Assembly: GCA_020284085.1 (NCBI GenBank)
Contig: JACEVL010000499.1
Coordinates: forward strand, 167,001-231,000
Direction of reading: 5' to 3'
DNA length: 64,000 bases
Origin: Aporrectodea caliginosa
Lineage: Eukaryota > Annelida > Clitellata > Crassiclitellata > Lumbricidae
A model generated the notes under the pieces. That model had not been told where the DNA came from. It worked only from the letters and a program-made list of their open reading frames with translations, and did not search any database. The position numbers and the translations under genes are program-made. How positions within the stretch are numbered: the stretch's first letter is position 1; each line of letters starts with the position of its first letter. Positions 57,255 to 64,000 of this stretch are shown piece by piece.

Positions 57255-59872
57255 AGAGGCTGCATCGGACTCGACGGAGGAGGACATTGAGGAATTCTAT
57301 ACCGAACTACAAGAGGTGATGCAGAACATACCGGACAGAGACCTGACAATAGTTATGGGTGACTTCAACGCAAAAGTAGGAAGAGATTGGAGAGAATGGG
57401 AAGGAGTAATAGGCAAGTTTGGATATGGAGAGGAAAATGAAAGAGGCGAAAGATTATTAAACTTCTGCCTAAACAACAGGTTAAAGGTAATGAACACAGT
57501 ATTCCAGCAAAGAAAAGGGAATAGAAAGTGGACATGGGAATCACCAGATGGACGCACAAAGAACATGATCGACTTCGTACTTGTGGGAAATAGGTGGAAA
57601 AATGGAGTGACAATGTGTAGAACTTTCTCCAGACCAGATGTCAACTCGGACCATAAACTAGTTTTGGCTGGCTTCAGAATTAGACTGAAGACAGTACAGA
57701 AGGAAATGACAAACAGGAGATTTGACACTGAAAGACTGAAAGTGGAAGAAGTGAGACAAGAATACAGCTACATGCTGGACAACAAATGGAGACAAACGAA
57801 GGTAGAAAAGCTGCAATCGGTAGAGAGCACCTGGAAAGAAATCAGAGCGATCTATACAGAAACAGCAGAAAAGACAATAGGATACAAAAGAAGCCAACCA
57901 AGGAAACCGTGGATCTCCAGAGAAGTTTTAGAATTGAGCGAAAAACGAAGAGACATGAGACCAACAAGAACAATTAGCGAAGAAAACAAGAAAATATACA
58001 ACAAGATCACCAAAGAAATCAAAAGGAAGGCTAAAGAGTGCAAAGAGAAGTGGATGGAGGAAAAATGTAATGATCTAGAGATGAACGCAAAAACACGACG
58101 AACGGATAAACTCTTCCAGGCAGTGAAAGAAATATGCGGTACACCCAGGACAAGGACTATGGCAGTGAGAGACGGTGAAGGACAAATTCTGGAAGATATA
58201 CGGAAGAAATTAAGAAGCGATGGAAGCAATACTATGAAGACTTGTACAACAAACAAAACCCGGTGGATGAGACGGTACTATTGGAAATACCGGCGTGCAA
58301 TGGAAGTGCAGAGATGGATGATATACTCAAGGAGGAGGTGACATGGGCAATAAGAGGATTAAAGAAGAAGAAAAGCCCGGGAGAAGATAATATCACGGCG
58401 GAGATGATACAGGCCAACGAAGGGTGCTCGGTAGAAATGCTACATACAATATGCAACCAAATTTACCATGAAGGGAGCTGCCCAACAGATTGGGGAAAGG
58501 CGATCATAATACCGATACACAAGAAAGGAGACAGGTTGGATTGCGGAAACTATAGAGGTATCAGCCTGCTGAGTTGTCCAGGGAAGGTGTATACCAAGGT
58601 GCTGCAACAAAGGCTGAGAAAACTGGTAGAGGAGGTGATAGCAGAAGAACAAGCAGGTTTCAGAAGTGGAAGAGGTACGATAGATCAGCTGTTCGTGATA
58701 AGGCAGATATCTGAAAAATACTTTGAAAAAAAACAAGATACTATATAACAACTTCATAGACTTCAGACAAGCTTTTGACAGCGTTTGGTAGGAGGGGCTA
58801 TGGCAGGTGTTGAGGCACTTTGGAGTGCCTGAGAAACTGGTGAGATTATTGGAGGACCTGTATAGCAAATCGATCAGCGCAGTGAGAGTGGACGGAGAGC
58901 TAACAGAATGGTTTAGAACGGCTGTGGGGGTAAGACAGGGATGCGGATTGTCACCAGATCTCTTCAATCTGATACTGGAAGCAGTAATGAATTTGGCGTT
59001 GAATAATGCTGAAGAAGGAATACTTATAGGAGGCAGAAGACTCAATAATCTTAGATTCGCGGATGATATAGACCTTGTGGCGGAAAGCAAAGTACAGCTA
59101 CAGGAGCTGACCAACAAAGTGGACTCCAGTAGCAAAAGACTAGGGCTCAGGATCAACGCCCAAAAGACTAAAACAATGACAGTGGGGAAAGGACAGGAGG
59201 CACTGGACATCAGATTGGGAGGAGAGGAGCTGGAGCAAGTAACCGAGTTTGCATATCTAGGAGGGCTTATTACAGAAGATGCCAGATGCACAAAAGACAT
59301 CAAACGGAGAAGTACTCTAGCGTGTGCAATGTTCGGTAAACTAAATAAGATCTGGAAAGATAAAAGCATATCAACGAGAACCAAGATGAAGTTATACGAA
59401 ACCTTTGTCATACCGGTACTACTATATGGCTCGGAATGCTGGTGCCTGAGGAGGGAGGATGAGAGGAGACTCTTGACGACCGAAATGAGCTGGCTGAGAA
59501 GAATAAAGGGCAGGAGCAAAAGAGATAGGATTAGAAATGAGGTGACTAGAAGAGAGCTGGGACAGACGGATACAATTGTCGATAGAATAAGGAAGAAAAG
59601 GCTAAAGTGGCTGGGACATGTGATGAGAATGGGCAATGACAGATTACCATCGATGGCTTTACACGGATATGTGGAGGGAACTAGGAGTAGAGGAAGACAA
59701 CAAAAGACATGGATGGATAATATACGAGAGGATCTGGAGAGAATGAAGATGAACATTGCAGAAGCAAAGGAACAAATCAAGGATAGAGAATTCTGGAGAC
59801 GACAAGTTGAGGACTCATCGTTGGCCTTGGCCTGACGGAGGAGAAACAAAGAAGAAGAAGAAGAAGAAGAGG
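57255..59872 (+). pseudogene. RTE-clade LINE, 5' truncated, with frameshifts and a stop
   Basis: Endonuclease part: GDFNAKVGRDWREWEG at 57358, TWESPDGRTKNMIDFVLV and SDHKLVLAGF near 57645. Reverse transcriptase part: KKKSPGEDNITAEMIQ (58365), HKKGDRLDCGNYRGISLL, EEQAGFRSGRGTIDQLF, GVRQGCGLSPDLFN, NNLRFADDIDLVAES (59040), then the C-terminal VLLYGSECWCLRREDE, WLRRIKGRSKRDR, KRLKWLGHVMRM and WMDNIREDLE. These are RTE/BovB-like hallmarks. The frame shifts near 58205-58225 and again in an A-run near 58730, with an in-frame TAG at about 58792. The frame ends at 59835, followed by a (GAA)n tail (59850-59872), typical of short simple-repeat tails of RTE elements. It cannot make a functional protein. 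Confidence 0.93.
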
Positions 59873-59879
59873 CTGCACC

Positions 59880-60044
59880 CAGTGACGTAACGAATTAATG
59901 GTTTCAGCAAGAGTTGATGACTGCGCCCCTTTTTAATTTTCATTCTTGTCATAGTACTGTGTACCACTGAAAGCTAATTTTGCGCCCCCTTGTGCTGCGT
60001 CCGGGGGCGGTTGCCCCCTCTGCCCCCCATTCGTTACGCCACTG
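59880..60044. mobile_element. hAT-type MITE, CAGTGGCGTAACG family, second copy
   Basis: 165 bp inserted directly after the LINE tail; duplication GCTGCACC (59872-59879 and 60045-60052). Confidence 0.92.
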
Positions 60045-60657
60045 GCTGCACCAGACTTTTTTTTTAAACCAGGACAGTCATACAAGTAACCAGTGCAGGT
60101 GGCAATTTGTGCCCCCACATAAATCCTCGGCAGGACAAATAATTCTGGCAGGGCAACGATCTGGGCAAAAGGCTTTTTGCCAGAGCATTTGCCTTGGCTT
60201 GCCCTGCTGTAGCGCCACCACTGTCGCAATGGCTCCCGGGCCCGTGGTTAATGGTTATAGGCCTACTCTAAGCTCAGCCTTGTCTCAAATAGCCTATAAA
60301 GCATATAATAACATTTGTTTAGGCCTACTTTTAAAAATGGTAAAACGGGGACTCACACCATTCCACCACTTTCACTGGCTGGCTGTTAGCCATCTCTCCC
60401 TTCGTCTGTCTTCGTGCAGGCCTAGGCCTCTCTGCACAGATCTTGTCCATCGATCTGATCTGAGTAGCATGTCTGCCTCTTGCCCTCATTTCCGACATCG
60501 GGTTCAATCTGTACCGTTTCTTTCGACTGAAAGTCCATTCGCCGAGTCTATGATATACGCAGCCTACGTGTTCTTTGTCTGCTTGTCGTTCCGTATACGT
60601 GTGCCAGACTTTGTGCCAGACTTTGTCTGCTTGTCGTTCCGTAGGCCTATACGTGTG
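60045..60657. other. Repeat remnants; old LINE C-terminal fragment about 60340-60560
   Basis: A degraded frame reads TPFHHFHWLAVSHLSLRL and later FRHRVQSVPFLSTESPF, similar to the HWLPV...RIQFK and RTA...S/F regions of L2/CR1 proteins. A CGTTCCGTA...ACGTGTGCCAGACTTTG direct repeat lies at 60586-60660. Confidence 0.4.
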
Positions 60658-61842
60658 CAGTGGCGTACCGTACGGGGGCAGGGGGGGCGAGTCGCCCCGG
60701 GCGGCACTTGTGCAGGGGCGGCAAAATAGGATTGAAGAAAAATTAAAAAGGATTGAATGTTGGATAAAAAATGAAAATGTAGGAGAGAGAAAAAAAAGGA
60801 AGAAAAAGAAGAAATGAAAGAAAGAAACCGTCACTTTGGTGAAGTCGGCTTGGCTTTCGATGCCGCTCCAAGCCTCCGTTAGGGACGGCATCACTCTGAG
60901 AGGTCTATGTTAAACACTAAACATAATTGTAGAAAAAGGTAGCAGTTTTTTAGTGTTAACTAAATATGAGCATAATTATTATATTATTATCCATAATCAA
61001 AATAATGGGGCTGGATTTTGAAAAAAACATTAAAAATTCGGGGCTGAAGCGCAGAGAAAATATAAAAAAACAATAGGCCTAGTCGGTGGTGCCGCAGCTA
61101 TACACGCCGATATTTTTTCTTCTACCTCCGCAACTCATGCAATAAAATGTTTTATTATCTAATAATATAGGTTTCAGTAAGTTGAAAATGTAGACTATAG
61201 GGGTCGTCCATTAATTATGTCAACAAATTTTAGGCAGTTGTTGACCCCTCCCCTTGTCAACAACTGTCAAACATTGAAGGACCCCCTAAAAAATTGTCAA
61301 CAATCCCAGAACCATCCCCCTACAAAAAAGAAGCACAATGGCCCAATACAAGTAGAATAATATTTTAGATTTTTTGCACCAAAAAATTCAATCTCGAATT
61401 TCAAAATATATGAGTTTAGTTTATTACCAGCTTTTTAGTAGTATTAACCATTAAGCACTTTATACATTTTTAGCATTACTTAATGTTTAAGCTACCATTT
61501 TGAAGGGTCTGTGTTGATGCATTGGAAAAAATTTGTTGACGTCAAATTGTACCGTACCCCTTCCCCCCTTGTCAACAATTGTGAAACTTTTCCACCCCAC
61601 CCTATTTTGTTGACATAATTAATGCTTAGCTAAAACGGGTAATTAAAAAATGCAGTGAAAAGTGATAAATCCAGAGAAGCTGTCAACTTCATAAAATAAA
61701 ATTGTAGGCATATAAGTAATGAGATCGACGATCATCATGAAAACTGAAATCCGTTAGAGAAAATAACATACCAAAATTAAGTGGCCAAGGGCGGCATTTT
61801 GGACCGTCGCCCCGGGCGGCATTTCAGCTCCGTACGCCACTG
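60658..61842. mobile_element. 1.2-kb non-autonomous hAT-type element
   Basis: CAGTGGCGTACCGTACGGGG at the left and CCGTACGCCACTG at the right, with an 8-bp TACGTGTG duplication (60650-60657 and 61843-61850). Subterminal GTCGCCCCGGGCGGC is repeated at both ends. There is no transposase ORF; another MITE is nested inside. Confidence 0.93.
61200..61633. mobile_element. Nested MITE with TA|GGGGTCGTCC end
   Basis: The left end, right after a TA, is GGGGTCGTCCATTAATTATG, continuing TCAACAAA. The right side carries TTTGTTGACATAATTAATG and is degraded beyond. Internal TTGTCAACAA motifs are repeated. It has the terminal pattern of a TA-targeting family. Confidence 0.75.
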
Positions 61843-61850
61843 TACGTGTG

Positions 61851-63299
61851 CCAGACTGCCAGCCAGTTGTATGTGCTTAATTGGATTTAGCTTAAAGTCG
61901 GAGTCACGAGCCAGACATTTCGCCATTGCCGAACTGGTCTCCCAGACGCGTGATCTCGAAGTGCAGGCACATTGACGGTGAATTGTTTATGACTGACCAC
62001 GTGAACTCCGTGTGCGTCTCATGCCTGTATCAGCTGCTTCAGATTCGGTCAATACGGCTTAACCTATTGATTTACGCCGTTTTCATATGTTAGGCGCATC
62101 TGTTTATATCCCTTGGATAGCAATGTTCACTGCTTTTGAGAGCTTCTTAAACTACACTTCAAAAGCTGAGATGCATAAATAAGCGACAACTTTAAATAAA
62201 TCATTATGCATACAGATTCACTAAAATTAAGACATTCAAGTACTTAAAGGTAGTCAAGAAATCATAGCTACATTTAATGATCCAATAAAAGGACCAAATC
62301 ATGGCTACATTTAATTGCCAAATATCAGGCCACGCAGCTTCCAAAACAGATCCAAAAACTGTATTCCGAAAAAGCAGTTCATTTTGATCAACAATCCCCA
62401 CCCTAAGTCCCTAACAATCCAGTATACCAGTAATAAACTTTCTCTGATTCTGAACAACAACCCATCTACAAATAACATAACTAGTACATGGCAAAGCACT
62501 GCACTTGGAGACTTGAGCTAATGTATGTGAGAATGATTCATACTGGAATTGTGTGACATGCTAACTGCACAATTACTACCAACTGACAAATTGCAACAAT
62601 TACACTTGGAATCAATCACCTCAATATGAAATGATTTAAGGCTATGGTAGACTGGAGTACAGTCTGATAAAATGGTCAATAACAATAACAGCTAAAAAGT
62701 CACAAATTACTGAATCCATTTTCCCCATCAAACTGGAATCTCATTAATATTTACCAGCTGAAGGTTTTTATCGCGGAGTTAAAATTTTGTGTAGCATGTA
62801 TACTTAATGATTAGAAAAAAACAAGATATTATGTACTTATAAGATACTCACTGAGAGAGAAACAATTTTGTAGTTAGCAAATAGTCTTCTGTAAAACAAA
62901 TTGCAGAATCAGAAAATTCTTAAGTGAAGCGAAACAGCTGACTGTTAACAAAAAGAACTTTGTTTTAGGCATTTAGAAAGTGTTTCCAAACAAAAACAAC
63001 TACTGTCACAGCGTTCATAAAATAAACATCAAACTGAAGCGGCTTACAAGTACAAGCATATGGCAGAGAAAAGCTGTAAAACTAAACAAATATGGATAAT
63101 CTAACCTTCTGTTACTCTAAAGTACATAAAATAAACACCGATACATGCAACCTGTATGTCATTGGCGACAGTACACATCACCTACGTATACACATCACCT
63201 ACTTAGCCCCAAAAGTTTGGTACCAGTCTTGTGCCAAGCTAACAGAAAACAAAGAGGGTAAGTTGTCGTGCCGTGTGTCATGGCCAGATAACAATGAGA
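61851..63299. other. No gene seen; possible 3' UTR of a minus-strand gene
   Basis: A+T-rich and low in repeats compared with the rest of the window. If the terminal exon at 63300-63376 is real, this would hold its 3' UTR. No conserved domain is visible in ORFs such as 63092-63343. Confidence 0.3.
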
Positions 63300-63376
63300 T
63301 TATAACGAGCTCAGATATTTCCTTCGTCTGGATCCATCTTTAGTTGTTGTCCTTGTGGCTGGTTGCTTGACTTGTA
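63300..63376 (-). CDS. Candidate terminal coding exon of a gene extending upstream on the minus strand
   Basis: A good acceptor (TTATTGCTGTTGTAG) precedes a short frame reading VQVKQPATRTTTKDGSRRRK, then YLSSL and a stop. The basic, Thr-rich tail has no family signature. It is weak evidence, given the short length. Confidence 0.22.
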
Positions 63377-64000
63377 CTACAACAGCAATAAGAAACATTC
63401 TTTATCAGTTTGTGTGATAGTGTAGCAGTAAAAGTACACGTTTTTATATAGCGACTGTATGGTTTCGACCCTGCTACCTAACACAGAGGCACATGGGATG
63501 CAGTCTACCCTCTAATCATTGTAGCTAACTGGACCAGTAAGTGTATCACTCAACATCAAAGTAACATTAGTGACCTTGGTGCAAATGTTTAGCCAAGGCA
63601 GTTACTGCTGCAGTTACTGATCTGCTTTTTCGTATATGTATATTTCTGTTTTTTGAATGTGTATATTTAATGTTTTTTCTTCTCTGTATGCATATCACAT
63701 TATAATTTTGTGCTGCTCCCCCAGCTGTGGCAAAATAAAGTTCATAAGGTGAAGCAGCCAAAGCGTTCAGAAGCTCAGTTTATAGAAGACAGCTCAAGAT
63801 GAAGGTATAGCCAAGAGCAGATAAGTGAACATCATTGAACAGTTGCACAAGTTAATACACTCCATACATTGATGTTTGCTTTTTTTAACTGAGATATCTT
63901 GCTACATTAACTCACTAATATAAAGTGATAACAGAAAATAGACACCAGTGCTGATGTATGAAGTCTGAACAACTCTACTATGGTCTTCTAGTCAGACTGC
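63377..64000. other. No gene seen
   Basis: Mixed sequence without a supported feature. If the preceding exon is real this is intron. Confidence 0.3.

Noticed and set aside
58440..59849. 469-codon minus-strand ORF
   Set aside because: Antisense shadow of the RTE LINE; the plus strand carries the recognisable domains.

Overview
This window is animal genomic DNA. Genes are split by GT-AG introns, repeats fill most of the sequence, and I see no bacterial gene organisation. The gene set and the density of LINEs, tRNA-derived SINEs, hAT-type MITEs and microsatellites fit a marine invertebrate, possibly a deuterostome. The species cannot be fixed from sequence alone.

Layout. (1) 1-2.4 kb: the 3' end of a non-LTR retrotransposon with a (TAA)n tail, then a decayed hAT/ZMYM-like transposase. 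(2) 2.96-6.23 kb, minus strand: a multi-exon gene with an open frame, encoding a zinc-finger tyrosine-recombinase-fold protein. A ~131-bp satellite with higher-order organisation (6.26-8.18 kb) lies upstream of it. (3) 8.2-11.7 kb: fragments of a multicopy family with PIN/XPG-like sequence signatures; one copy is split by two MITEs. (4) 11.8-37.6 kb: three tandem triosephosphate isomerase (TPI) copies. Copy 1 lacks exons 1-3. Copy 2 is complete but has Asn11 changed to His. Copy 3 is complete and looks canonical. A small Cys-rich secreted-protein ORF lies on the opposite strand before copy 3, and a damaged relative lies before copy 2. (5) 38.4-55.3 kb, minus strand: an eight-exon manganese-type cation diffusion facilitator (CDF) gene whose 5' exons lie in a ~5-kb tandem duplication. 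This gives two alternative upstream exon cassettes. A 1.7-kb 27-bp minisatellite lies in one intron. (6) 55.3-64 kb: MITEs, a decayed RTE-clade LINE, a 1.2-kb hAT-type element and mostly unannotatable DNA.

The paralogous segments (TPI copies 1/2/3, CDF cassettes A/B) act as internal controls that show filled and empty insertion sites. Two patterns stand out. First, many unrelated short elements have CA(G)...(C)TG ends and 8-bp target-site duplications, the hAT signature. Second, there is a very frequent micro-insertion TA-GGCC-TA (also GGC, GCC, GGCCC, GGCCCC). In paralog comparisons it appears as 5-8 extra bases placed at a TA. It looks like the excision scar of a TA-targeting transposon with GG.../...CC ends, and a MITE with a TA-GGGG end is present at 61.2 kb. 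I consider this scar pattern the most interesting signal in the window.

The only clear metabolic function is glycolysis/gluconeogenesis (TPI), and the only clear transport function is the CDF gene. Most of the remainder is selfish DNA in various stages of decay.
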